Source of the DNA: Bog-473 sp963717455
Lineage (GTDB): Bacteria; Actinomycetota; Acidimicrobiia; Acidimicrobiales; RAAP-2
Assembly (NCBI GenBank): GCA_963717455.1
Contig: OY970336.1
Span: 4,030,001 to 4,094,000 of the forward strand
Reading direction: 5' to 3'
DNA length: 64,000 nucleotides
The notes beneath the pieces were generated by a model. The model worked only from the letters and a program-made list of their open reading frames with translations, made no database searches and was not told the origin of the DNA. Shown here piece by piece: positions 53,611 to 62,402 of the stretch (position 1 is its first letter; each line of letters starts with the position of its first letter). Both the position numbers and the translations under genes were made by a program.

Positions 53611-53762
53611 CAGGCGGGCTACTCGTTCGTCACCTTGGACGCCCTCGTCGGGAACGGCTGAGGAGCGGCGGGAGCCTCATTCGGGTCTGGGTGACTTGAC
53701 GACGCGGCCCATCAAACTGACGAGCACAAGTCCTCGTCAGACCACACCAGAGTTACGAAGTC

Positions 53763-55137
53763 TCAACCCGCACCGGCTTCGAGGTCGATGACGTCTGGGA
53801 GCGTGACACGGACACAGGCTCCGCCGGCAGGTCTGTTCTCGGCGATGACCGTGCCACCATGGGCGGCAACGATCGACGAGACGATCGCCAGACCGAGACC
53901 GGCGCCGCCGTGGTCTCGGGATCGGCTGGTGTCCGAGCGCCGGAACCGTTCAAATGCATGCGGGAGGAAGCTGGGGTCGAATCCCGGGCCGTCATCGACT
54001 ACTTCGAGCCAGAGGTCCCGGTCCCGGGCCCCGGCACGCAGTTCGATCTCCGAGCCCCTGGCGCAGTTTCTCAGTGAGTTGTCGATGAGGTTGTCAACGA
54101 CCTGTCTCATCCGGTCCGGATCGAGGCGGGCCCGAAGGCTCGACGGGGCATCGACCCGGCAGGTCATACCGTGCCCGGTGATCCGCAGTTCTGCGTGACC
54201 CATGATCTCTTCCAGCAGGTCTCGGACGCCGACCACCACGGGCAGGACTGGCAGCTGACCCTGATCGCCTCTGGACAGGAGCAGCAGATCGTCGGCGATC
54301 CTGGTCAGCCGGGCAGCCTCTTCGGCGGCAACGGTCACGGCGGCCATGAGCTCGTCTCGGGTCCGTCCCGGCCGTTGCGCCAGCTCCAGCTCACCCTGAA
54401 GGATGGCAAACGGGGTCCTCAGCTCATGGCTGGCATCAGCGACCAAGCTTCGCTCACGCTCAAGAGACGTCCGAACCCTGACGAGCAGCTCATTCATCGT
54501 CCTCGCAAGCGCGCTCGATCTCGTCATGGGTCCGCGGAACTGCCAGCGTCCCGGGGACGTCGCGGTCGGCCAGACCAGAGACTTCGGCCCGAAGCTGCTC
54601 CACCGGCCTGAGCGCGGACCTCGCGAGGAGGTAGGACCCGGCGGCCGCGAGGAGGACGAACAGGCTGCATCCGATCACCAGTTCGGTGGTCACCCTGCTC
54701 ATGGTGGCGTCGTATGTTTCCAGCGACGCTCCGACGATGACCGTCCACCCGGCTCGGCCGGGTAACGGTTGCGCCAGGACGCGTTCGTGCTCATCGGTGC
54801 GCGTGTGGGTCACGAGGACCTGGTGCGTCCTGGCTTGATCCAATTCGGCGGCGGAAATGATCGGTACCGTCGGCGCGTCCGCACTGGAACCACGTACAGT
54901 CCCTGAGGCGTCGACCACTTGGACGACGTACTCCGGCCCATTGGTGCCTGACGTCAGCGGGAGTTGCGATCCGCCAGTGAGATAGCTCGAGGCGTGGGAC
55001 GCCTGGGTCGCAAGTTGCGAATCGACGGAGCTCAACAGCGAGGATGAGAGCACGGAGACGAACAGCCATGCCCCGAGAGAGAGGACCACTGCCGAGGCGA
55101 TCGCAAAGAGGAGGGCGAGCCGCAGGCGGATCGACAT
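53763..55137 (-). pseudogene. OmpR-system sensor histidine kinase, frameshifted between HAMP and H-box
   Basis: The first frame encodes a signal-anchor helix (ALLFAIASAVVLSLGAWLFV), an extracytoplasmic sensor of ~120 residues, a second helix and the HAMP region to RTHDEIERA; the second frame resumes LARTMNELLVRVRTSLERER and holds the H-box VADASHELRTPFAIL, N-box VDNLIDNSLRN and G-boxes DDGPGFDP and GGAGLGLAIV. One extra base near 54509-54514 separates them; corrected, the kinase has 457 residues. The start overlaps nothing; the response regulator gene ends 3 bp upstream. Confidence 0.82.
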
Positions 55138-55140
55138 GAC

Positions 55141-55821
55141 CTACTGAGATACTTCCGCCCGAAGGCGGTACCCCATACCGCGCACGGTCTCGATGTCACT
55201 GTGGCCGAAAGGTGTGTCGACCTTGTCTCGCAGGTACTTCACGTATTGGTCGACGACGTTCGAGCCGCCCTGGTACGCGAAGTCCCAGACCGCATCGATG
55301 ATCTGGGTACGGGAGAGCACGGTGCCGGGATGCCGCAGGAACAATTCCAGAAGCGCCATCTCCTTTGGGGAAAGAGAGAGCTCAGTCTCGCCTCTCCATG
55401 CCCGCTTGGCGGCCGGGTCGAGCCGCAGCTCCCCGACGCAGAGGACCGTCGGTCGAGCACGATCGTCACGGCGGGACAGAGCCCGGATACGGGCGGCGAG
55501 CTCGAGGAGGCTGAAGGGCTTGACCAGGTAATCGTCGGCCCCTACGTCCAGTCCACGTACACGGTCGCCGACCTCGTCGCGTGCGGTGAGCATGAGAACC
55601 GGAGTCCAGACCTCGGCAGCACGAAGCTGTCGACACAGCTCGAACCCGTCGAACCCCGGCAGCATGACGTCGAGGACGATCGCCCCGTACGGGAACTCCT
55701 TTGCCATCCACAACCCGTTCGGGCCGTCGTCGGCCACATCGACGGCGTGGCCCTCTTCCTCGAGGCTCCGTCGGAGCAAGTTCGACATCCGCTGGTCGTC
55801 TTCGACCACCAGGACTCTCAT
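55141..55821 (-). CDS. response regulator, OmpR/PhoB family
   Basis: A 226-residue regulator: receiver with EDDQRMSNLLRRSLEEEGHA, phosphoacceptor Asp in AIVLDVMLPGFDGFELCRQL (about 51) and Lys in YLVKPFSLLELAARI; winged-helix DNA-binding domain with LSPKEMALLELFLRHPGTVL and VVDQYVKYLRDKVD. It is the first gene of the two-component operon and divergent from the electron-transfer operon at 55981. Confidence 0.93.
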   Translation of the reverse strand: MRVLVVEDDQRMSNLLRRSLEEEGHAVDVADDGPNGLWMAKEFPYGAIVLDVMLPGFDGFELCRQLRAAEVWTPVLMLTARDEVGDRVRGLDVGADDYLVKPFSLLELAARIRALSRRDDRARPTVLCVGELRLDPAAKRAWRGETELSLSPKEMALLELFLRHPGTVLSRTQIIDAVWDFAYQGGSNVVDQYVKYLRDKVDTPFGHSDIETVRGMGYRLRAEVSQ

Positions 55822-55880
55822 ATGTCCAGGCTAGAGGGACAGCCCGCCGTTGGTCGGGCGGCCGAGCCAAGGTCGCATTC

Positions 55881-55918
55881 ATGTGAGGACTCACATCTTC
55901 TCCTCACGGTCGCCTCAT
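55881..55918. promoter_or_regulatory. candidate OmpR-type operator: palindrome plus direct repeats
   Basis: ATGTGAG-GA-CTCACAT (55881-55896) is a perfect inverted repeat with 2-bp spacer. CTCAC recurs at 55903 and CTCAT at 55914, giving same-direction repeats 11-13 bp apart, the layout OmpR/PhoB dimers recognise. It lies in the divergent region between the response regulator and the electron-transfer operon. Confidence 0.5.
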
Positions 55919-55980
55919 CGAGCGAAGTGCACACTCGCCACAGGCCAAAGGGCCAGATTGAGCACAGAGAGTGATCAGAC

Positions 55981-56385
55981 ATGGAGAAGCTTCCCTATGA
56001 GACAGACCCCGAGCGATCGAGCAGGTACGCGGGCGGCACTGGTCGCAGGCCTCCCGCACCCGAGACAATCAGGAACGACGGGCTCCGAAAGATCCGACGG
56101 ACGTCCAACTGGTCGCTGGCCGCGCTGGTCGTCGGCATCGGCGCCACAACGGGCGCCCTGGCCGCCGCCACGCATTCCAAGGCCGTCGGGACGCCCGCCG
56201 TAACAACCACGGCCGGGGCTCCGACTTCCGCAGCCGGCGTCGTCCAAGGTGGACCCACCCTGGGAAGCCCTGTCGCGACGACAAGCGCCTCTGGCGTGAC
56301 GGTCTCGGCAGCAGCACAGCAGGCTGGACTGCCGAGCCCCGCGAATTCTGGACGGATCATTGCCACGGGATCGGGTGACTCGTGA
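55981..56385 (+). CDS. small membrane-anchored Ser/Thr/Ala-rich protein
   Basis: A 134-residue protein. A charged cytoplasmic N-terminus (MEKLPYETDPERSSRYAGGT), one helix at about 44-62 (WSLAALVVGIGATTGALAAA) and an exported low-complexity tail rich in Thr, Ala and Gly. No FMN-binding domain is found, although a protein with an S/T-G-A-S/T flavinylation site would be expected next to ApbE. Its ATGA overlap with apbE shows it belongs to the operon. Function unknown; possibly an electron-transfer scaffold. Confidence 0.7.
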   Translation: MEKLPYETDPERSSRYAGGTGRRPPAPETIRNDGLRKIRRTSNWSLAALVVGIGATTGALAAATHSKAVGTPAVTTTAGAPTSAAGVVQGGPTLGSPVATTSASGVTVSAAAQQAGLPSPANSGRIIATGSGDS

Positions 56386-57428
56386 TGTCGATGCTCGCCC
56401 CAGCCCGTACGAGCGCAGCCTGGCAGCAAGCTGAACTCAACGAACAATGTGTCGCTACTGCTGAGAGGTCCGCCCTGGGTACGACGGCCCGGGTGGTCGT
56501 CTGGCCACCGCACGAGCTCCCGCGCGCACTCGATGCGGTCGATCGCCAGCTGGCCGACCTCGATCGACAAGCCAGCCGGTTCCGCGAGGACTCGGAGATC
56601 TCGCAGGTGAACTCGTCGGAGGCGCACACCTTCTTCCTCACCGAAGCCCTTGCCGATCTGCTCGCGACGGCGTTGGCTGCCGCGGAGTTGACGAATGGAC
56701 TTGTGGATCCCACCGTCGGAGGCGCGCTCATCGCATTGGGCTACGACCGCGACTTCTCGGCGATGCGGAAGAATCTCCCCGACGCTCTGGGCGTGGGGCC
56801 GCCGGCCCCGGGATGGGCCTCCATCGAGCTCGACGGTCGACTGCTCAGGCGGCCGGCCGGCATAGTCCTCGATCTGGGAGCGACCGCGAAGGGCGTGGGT
56901 TCGGATCGCTCCGCACTCGCGGCGCGCAACTCCATGGATGGCGGTGGCGTCCTCGTCAGTCTCGGAGGCGACCTGGCCGTGGCGGGCGAGAGCCCCCAGG
57001 GCGGTTGGCCGATCCGGGTGGCCGAGGATCCCTTCGGTGACCAGAGACCGTCCGGCCACGTCGTACGGCTCCACCGTGGCGGCGTGGCGACGTCGTCGGT
57101 CGTCTGCCGTCGCTGGCGCCGAGGCGACCGCACGTTGCATCACATCATCGACCCACGCACAGGCGAGCCGGCACAGGCTCGTTGGCGCACGGCGTCGGTC
57201 GCCGCACCCACGTGTGCCCACGCCAACGCCGCGTCGACGGCATTGATCGTCGGGGGCGAGGAGGCCGTTGACGTAGTCACCGCAGCTGGATTGCCGGCAC
57301 GGCTGGTCGGGCACGACGGTTCAGTACGTCTGATCGGATCCTGGCCGCACCACGAGGGCGGTGAGCTCGTGGCTCCCGCCGTGGACCGTCTCGGATCGCG
57401 CATCACGGTGCTCCGGGGAGCACTATGA
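56382..57428 (+). CDS. apbE: FAD:protein FMN transferase (ApbE-like)
   Basis: A 348-residue ApbE-family enzyme that transfers FMN from FAD to Thr/Ser of exported or membrane flavoproteins. Recognisable segments are DPTVGGALIALGYDRDF, GIVLDLGATAKGVGSDR, LVSLGGDLAVAGESPQGGWP, HHIIDPRTGEPA and HANAASTALIVGGEEA. The Mg2+ site Asp/Thr residues are in these blocks. No lipoprotein signal is evident, so it may act in the cytoplasm or be exported otherwise. It overlaps both neighbours by 4 bp. Confidence 0.9.
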   Translation: MMSMLAPARTSAAWQQAELNEQCVATAERSALGTTARVVVWPPHELPRALDAVDRQLADLDRQASRFREDSEISQVNSSEAHTFFLTEALADLLATALAAAELTNGLVDPTVGGALIALGYDRDFSAMRKNLPDALGVGPPAPGWASIELDGRLLRRPAGIVLDLGATAKGVGSDRSALAARNSMDGGGVLVSLGGDLAVAGESPQGGWPIRVAEDPFGDQRPSGHVVRLHRGGVATSSVVCRRWRRGDRTLHHIIDPRTGEPAQARWRTASVAAPTCAHANAASTALIVGGEEAVDVVTAAGLPARLVGHDGSVRLIGSWPHHEGGELVAPAVDRLGSRITVLRGAL

Positions 57429-58048
57429 GCGCGGGCGCCGCAGTGAGCGAGCTCCCATGGATGTGGCTCGTGTCACGCGCCAGCGGTCTGATGCTCCTCG
57501 TGCTCTTCTCGATGGTCTTCGTCTTGGGCATATCGACCAGGCTGGGAGCCCACCTGAAGTCGCTACCACGCTTCGCGGTGGCGGAGCTCCACCGGACACT
57601 GGCCCTGTTCTCCGTGGCGCTCCTGGCCCTCCACGTGGCGACCGCCGTTCTCGATCCCTATGTCTCGATCGGATGGTGGGCGGCCGTCCTGCCCTTCACC
57701 GCCCACTACAGGCTGCTCGCGTTGAGCCTCGGCGCTCTGGCGGTGGACCTCGGGGCGGCCGTCCTCATCACCAGCTTGGTCAGGAGACGGCTGGGGCACC
57801 GATGGTGGCGCGCGGTGCATTGGCTGGCCTACGCGTCGTGGCCGCTGGCCTTCATGCACTCACTCAGCGCGGGGAACGACATGAGCATCTGGTGGGTTGC
57901 CGCCGTCGTGTGGGGCTCTGGGAGTGCCGTCCTCCTGGCCGTGATCGACCGGATCCTCTTCACCAGGCAGTCGCAGAAGGGGACGATCCAGCGTTCGAGC
58001 CCCGGCGTCCGGGGAGCGATCGGCGCCCGCCCGGGGGTTCGACCATGA
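57425..58048 (+). CDS. ferric-reductase-like transmembrane protein
   Basis: A 207-residue membrane protein with about six helices and pairs of His in consecutive helices (ELHRTLALFSVALLALHVAT and RWWRAVHWLAYASWPLAFMH SL), the bis-heme pattern of the ferric reductase/NOX/MsrQ family. No FAD/NAD domain follows in the same chain; the next gene could supply one. It probably moves electrons across the membrane. ATGA overlaps on both sides. Confidence 0.85.
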   Translation: MSAGAAVSELPWMWLVSRASGLMLLVLFSMVFVLGISTRLGAHLKSLPRFAVAELHRTLALFSVALLALHVATAVLDPYVSIGWWAAVLPFTAHYRLLALSLGALAVDLGAAVLITSLVRRRLGHRWWRAVHWLAYASWPLAFMHSLSAGNDMSIWWVAAVVWGSGSAVLLAVIDRILFTRQSQKGTIQRSSPGVRGAIGARPGVRP

Positions 58049-59331
58049 GCCCGACCGAGCTGCTTGATCACGTGGTGGCGAACCCGGCGACGACGAGAAC
58101 CCCGAGGCTCCTGCCACCCGAGCTGTGGCAGCCGGCAACGCTGGCGGCGCACCTCGAGCGCCATGGCGCGCTGGTGCAGCACCCGTCGTCCGCACAGTGG
58201 CGAGAAACGACCTTGGGCGAAATCGAGAGCGCCGGACTGGTCGGTCGCGGTGGCGCCGCGTTCCCGACCGGCCGCAAGCTCCAAGCCCTCTTGACTCATT
58301 GCGGCAGGCCATTCATCGTCGCCAATGGCACGGAGGGCGAGCCGGCCAGCATGAAGGACCGGGTGCTTCTCGCTCGCTCGCCCCACCTCGTCCTCGATGG
58401 TGCTTCCCTCGCGGCCGGCCTCGTTGGCGCGGGGGAGATCATCATGGTCATCCATCGTGACGTGCGCGAGAGCATCGATGCCGCGCTGGCGGAACGTCGA
58501 CGGATCCGGCTTGACAGCACGAAGTTTCGCGTCGTGACGGCAGCTGACGGCTTCGTCTCGGGTGAGGCGAGTGCCGTCGTCAACTGGGTCGGACGGAGCA
58601 TCCCGGTCCCACTGGGGAAGGCGCCCCGAATGACCGAACGCGGCCTGCAGGGTCGCCCCACCCTCGTCCAGAACGTCGAGACCCTGGCCCACCTCGGCCT
58701 CGTGGGTCGTCACGGCGCGGAGTGGTTCCGGCAGCTGGGGACGGTCGACGAACCCGGCACCATGCTCGTCACCCTGACCGGTGCCCTCGTCGCTCCTGGG
58801 GTCTTCGAGGTTGCGATCGGGACCCGTACGTCCGACGTGCTCGAGCTCGCCGGCGGCCCGAGCGCGCCGATCCAGGCCCTCCTGGTCGGAGGGTACTTCG
58901 GAACATGGATCCCGGCTTCAGCCGCGCTGTCCGCCCCCTTCAGCACGAGCGGGCTCGGGGTCGGGCTCGGTGCCGGCCTGGTCGTGGCCCTTCCGGCCAC
59001 CGAGTGTGGCGTGCTCGAGACAGCGCGACTCGTCCGCTATCTGGCGTCGCAGTCCGCCGGGCAGTGTGGGCCGTGCACGTTCGGACTCCCCGCGATTGCA
59101 GAGCAGCTGGAACTGCTCGCGAAAGGCATGCCGGTTCGATACGACGACTTGACGCGATGGGTCGGCGAGATCGAGGGCCGGGGGGCCTGTGGCCACCCCG
59201 ACGGCGTTGCCCGCCACATTCGCTCGGCCCTCGACGTCTTCGGTCACGAGGTTTCGGAGCACCTGGCCGGACGCTGCTCGGCCAGTGAAACGCGTGCGTC
59301 GCTCGCCGTTCCGACGGAGGTGCTTTCGTGA
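58045..59331 (+). CDS. NuoF-like NADH:acceptor flavoprotein (51-kDa-like)
   Basis: A 428-residue protein with the NuoF fold: FMN/NADH site ESAGLVGRGGAAFPTGRK (61-78) and ANGTEGEPASMKDR, an SLBB domain (VLVTLTGALVAPGVFEV) and the C-terminal helical domain. In the 4Fe-4S motif the first Cys is replaced by Ala (SAGQCGPC: Ala338, Cys341, Cys344; Cys382 in GACGHPDG), so a normal N3-type cluster may not form. It presumably oxidises NADH and passes electrons to the ferredoxin and membrane protein in this operon. ATG 58045 overlaps the preceding stop. Confidence 0.87.
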   Translation: MSPTELLDHVVANPATTRTPRLLPPELWQPATLAAHLERHGALVQHPSSAQWRETTLGEIESAGLVGRGGAAFPTGRKLQALLTHCGRPFIVANGTEGEPASMKDRVLLARSPHLVLDGASLAAGLVGAGEIIMVIHRDVRESIDAALAERRRIRLDSTKFRVVTAADGFVSGEASAVVNWVGRSIPVPLGKAPRMTERGLQGRPTLVQNVETLAHLGLVGRHGAEWFRQLGTVDEPGTMLVTLTGALVAPGVFEVAIGTRTSDVLELAGGPSAPIQALLVGGYFGTWIPASAALSAPFSTSGLGVGLGAGLVVALPATECGVLETARLVRYLASQSAGQCGPCTFGLPAIAEQLELLAKGMPVRYDDLTRWVGEIEGRGACGHPDGVARHIRSALDVFGHEVSEHLAGRCSASETRASLAVPTEVLS

Positions 59332-59555
59332 AGTCACCGGTGCTTTTGTGCATCGACCGGATCGCATGCGACGGCCGTGGGACCTGCGCGGAGATCCTGC
59401 CCGAGCTGATCGCGCTCGACGACTGGGGATACCCGATCATCGCCGACGGTCCGGTACCTCGAGGCCTCGAGAGCTTTGCCCATGCAGCCGTCGAGCTGTG
59501 CCCGAAGATGGCGCTTCAGCTGAGAACCAGTGAGGAAGAAGGTGCTAGCGCTTGA
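59328..59555 (+). CDS. ferredoxin, [3Fe-4S]-type
   Basis: A 75-residue ferredoxin starting with a GTG that overlaps the NuoF-like stop (GTGA). Cys14-x5-Cys20 (ACDGRGTC) and Cys58-Pro (VELCPKMAL) give a three-Cys cluster pattern similar to that of the ferredoxin at 31746. It is the last gene of the electron-transfer operon and the likely acceptor or donor for the NuoF-like subunit. Confidence 0.88.
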   Translation: MKSPVLLCIDRIACDGRGTCAEILPELIALDDWGYPIIADGPVPRGLESFAHAAVELCPKMALQLRTSEEEGASA

Positions 59556-59879
59556 GGTTGAGGTGGCGCCATCGGGAGGATTCAGTCCCGCTTGATCAGG
59601 GGAATCCCACAGCTCCTCCCGCCTTGGACCGCTGGGTAGTCCAGAACAGGCGATCGAGGATCCGACCGAATTGGGCCGTGTTCAACGTCGGCTCTGAGGG
59701 CAGAAGCCTGTCCGCATCACGCAACCGATGCTAGAGGGAACCTTTGGATTGCACAGGCTATCCGGCCGAGCGAAACCCGCGGTCAGGGCCTTTGGACCCT
59801 AGGCAACCCTTGCTGATGATCGCATCATCGAAGAGCCTCCGAGGAAAGGGGGAGACATGGGTGGATTCATTCGTAGACC
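59556..59879. other. no gene seen
   Basis: About 320 bases after the electron-transfer operon. No clear hairpin terminator and no coding pattern; the right part merges into a decayed VOC gene. Confidence 0.35.
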
Positions 59880-60066
59880 CCTCGTCGGGGTGCTCGTGGC
59901 TTTCATGTCGATGGCAGTGTCGCTCTGATTGAGAGTGACGGTGTCGCGTCGCCCCGGCGTACCGATGAATACCATCCGGTCGCCATCCCAGAAGCGCACC
60001 TCCATGCCGAAAACTGCCTGACAGAAGGCGAGCCAGTGCTCGTTTAGCGTGGCGACGTCGGTCGGG
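59880..60066 (-). pseudogene. VOC family (glyoxalase-like) fragment
   Basis: The minus strand reads LNEHWLAFCQAVFGMEVRFW and DGDRMVFIGTPGRRDTVTLN, a typical first beta-alpha-beta module of a vicinal oxygen chelate protein. It is closed by the neighbouring gene at its start and loses homology after about 60 residues. Not likely functional. Confidence 0.5.
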
Positions 60067-60073
60067 CAACGGC

Positions 60074-61249
60074 CTAGCCGCCGGCAACTCCGTCCGCAGG
60101 AGACCCAGAGGATACGGATGGACCAACGGTATTTCCAACTGTATTGATCGGAGTCACGGTACCCGTCCCACTGGTTACGTAGGCCGTTGTGCCATCTCCC
60201 GGGATCGTAATTATGCTTGAAAATGGAGCAACCGTAACCGTTGAAGTCACCGTATTCGAAGATAGGTCCAGGCGTGACACGGTATTCGGCCCCGGGTAGT
60301 TAGCGCCGGCATTAACGACGAAGGCCGATTGTCCGTCAGGCGTGATGGCGATCCCCTCCGGAGTCCGTCCCACGGCAATGGGAGCACCAACTTGTCCAGA
60401 TGTCAGATTGATCGGAGTCACCGAATCTGAACCGGCATTGGTGACGTACGCACGAGATCCATCTGGGGTAACAGCAATTGAATATGGATCCCGACCAACG
60501 ACAAAGATCTTCTGTACTGTATTGGAAGACAAGTTTACTTCTGCGACAGAATTAGCTGATCCACCGTCAATCGCCACAAGCGCAAATCGACCATCTGGAG
60601 TCAGTGTGATCCCAACTGGGAGTGGTCCAACATTGATTGGCGTTCCAACCGTGTGGGTCACAAGGTCTACAGGAGTAATTGACTCCGAAACGCCTCCATC
60701 GACTACGTACGCAAAGCGTCCGTCCGGTGTGATTGCAATCTGATCGACTGACTGCTGATCGTTCAAATCGATGGTAGGAAGCACTGAATTGTTAGCCAAA
60801 TTGACAGGCGTAAGAGTGTCAGTGAATCGACCACCCACGTATGCCGTGCTTCCGTCGGGGCTAATCGCTATCGGACCAGGAGTCTGTGGCATCGCAATTT
60901 GAGTCCCCGCCTGTCCGGTAGCAAGGTTTACGGACATTATGAACCCAGCTCCGGGATTGCTGATCCAGGCAGAATTGGTATTGACCGTATAGGCGACATA
61001 AACACCGTTTGCCTGACCTTGAGAATTGGTTTGAGATCCGGTCTTTGCGCTCTGGTGTACCTTCGACGGGCTCGGTGTCAACACGATCGCCGCCGTGACT
61101 GCCGCACAGGTGACGAGCGCACCAAGACCCGCCGCTAACCACCGACGCGTTCGGCGGGCTCTGGAGCGAAGCCGAAGTTCGTCCAAACCCGGCATCTTCG
61201 TGGGTTGCTCAAACTGGAGGCTCCGTAAGTCATTGAGAGTTGGCATCAT
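60074..61249 (-). CDS. membrane-anchored YVTN-type beta-propeller protein
   Basis: A 391-residue protein. Cytoplasmic N-terminus of ~37 residues, one helix (WLAAGLGALVTCAAVTAAIV, about 37-57), then seven repeats of about 40 residues with AITPDGRFAYVVD / PVGITLTPDGRFALV / GIAITPDGQSAFVV cores, forming an exported beta-propeller. GC content is visibly lower than that of neighbours and it is rich in Asn/Thr/Ser, suggesting transfer or selection on the exported part. It follows a sigma factor gene by 1 bp, so the N-terminal stub may act as an anti-sigma (inference). Confidence 0.82.
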   Translation of the reverse strand: MMPTLNDLRSLQFEQPTKMPGLDELRLRSRARRTRRWLAAGLGALVTCAAVTAAIVLTPSPSKVHQSAKTGSQTNSQGQANGVYVAYTVNTNSAWISNPGAGFIMSVNLATGQAGTQIAMPQTPGPIAISPDGSTAYVGGRFTDTLTPVNLANNSVLPTIDLNDQQSVDQIAITPDGRFAYVVDGGVSESITPVDLVTHTVGTPINVGPLPVGITLTPDGRFALVAIDGGSANSVAEVNLSSNTVQKIFVVGRDPYSIAVTPDGSRAYVTNAGSDSVTPINLTSGQVGAPIAVGRTPEGIAITPDGQSAFVVNAGANYPGPNTVSRLDLSSNTVTSTVTVAPFSSIITIPGDGTTAYVTSGTGTVTPINTVGNTVGPSVSSGSPADGVAGG

Positions 61250-61250
61250 T

Positions 61251-61778
61251 TCATCTCCTGATGATTGTTAGCTGCACTCGTATCAACGCCGACGGTTGAT
61301 TCGATGGTGTGAGGCGAGCTTCTAATCGCTTTCTCGCTACGTGGAGGGTCTTGGCGATTGTCCCCAGAGATACCTTCATGATCTTTGCTATCTCGGACTC
61401 GGGTAAGTCGGCGTAATATCGCAGTAGAACCGCCGTTCGCTGACGGTCCGGGAGGTCCTCCACGGCTTCCCTAAGTTCCGATAGATCGGGAGGCGAAGTG
61501 GTGAATTCGGCAGGCTTCTGTCGGCGAAGTAGCGCTCTCTCAAGCGCGGCGCGGCGCAGCTTCCTTCGAGCCACGTTTAGCCCGACGGTATAGGTCTACC
61601 CCGTGGGCGTTGCCATTCGCCTTACCCGATCCCACTTTTCGTAGGCCCTCGCAAAGGCCTCGGCAGCGGCGTCCTCGGCGACCTCTCGGCTTCCGGTCGA
61701 CAGGGCCAACAGAACCACCAGTCGGGAGTACTCTGCTGCGTACCACTCCGAAAACTCGATCGGCGCTTCCATATCCAT
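61251..61778 (-). pseudogene. SigE-like ECF sigma factor split by an in-frame amber codon
   Basis: Residues 1-60 (MDMEAPIEFSEWYAAEYSRL ... EAFARAYEKWDRVRRMATPTG) are sigma region 2; residues 62-175 (TYTVGLNVARRKLRRAALER ... LPDRQRTAVLLRYYADLPES EIAKIMKVS) are the linker and region 4, in the same frame. Between them TAG (61596-61598) occupies a position where this family has Trp (TGG), so a single G-to-A change truncates the protein. Restart inside would give region 4 alone. The 3' end is 1 bp from the beta-propeller gene. Confidence 0.8.
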
Positions 61779-62049
61779 TTTTTCGCCCACCACGAAGGTT
61801 GCTCGTTGCTTTGACTCCTTCAAGTCATTGACCACGCACAGGACGGAACACTCATAACCTGGACAAGTCTTGGCAAGGACGAAAACTTGATCGAAAACCA
61901 CGGGTTCTTCGAAAAGGTCCTTCCACCTGCACCTTCGTTCCTGGGCATCCGCCTCCCAGAATCCGGCGACCCTACCCGCGCCATCTCAGCGACATACGGG
62001 CAGGGCGACCATCCCCCCGTTCGCCGGACACCTCGAATAGGAGGTAGTC

Positions 62050-62379
62050 ATGCCAACGGTGACAGAGAAGAAACCCGAGCCGGCCGATTCGGCCAGGCGC
62101 CGGGGTAGGTACCCAAAGGAGTTTCGTCGAGACGCGGCGGCCTTGGTCATCGACCAGCACCGCACGATCGCGGACGTGGCCCGTGAGCTCGACGTCGTCG
62201 AGCAGACGCTGGGCAACTGGGTGCGCCAGGAGCGCATTGACCGGGGGGAACGCGAGGGGACGACGACAGAGGTCCGCGAGGAGAACGCGAGGCTGCGCCG
62301 GGAGGTGAAGCGCCTGACCATGGAGCGCGACCTGCTCAAACGAAGTGTGGCCTTCTGGGTGAAGGAGCTGGACCGCTGA
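62050..62379 (+). CDS. IS3 family transposase OrfA
   Basis: A 109-residue DNA-binding subunit with a helix-turn-helix (RDAAALVIDQHRTIADVARE LDVVEQTLGNW, residues about 28-58) and a C-terminal leucine-rich coiled coil (EENARLRREVKRLTMERDLL). AGGAGG lies 5 nt before the ATG. It normally continues into OrfB by ribosomal frameshifting. Confidence 0.92.
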   Translation: MPTVTEKKPEPADSARRRGRYPKEFRRDAAALVIDQHRTIADVARELDVVEQTLGNWVRQERIDRGEREGTTTEVREENARLRREVKRLTMERDLLKRSVAFWVKELDR

Positions 62380-62402
62380 GCCGCTACCGGTTCGTCTCCA
62401 CC

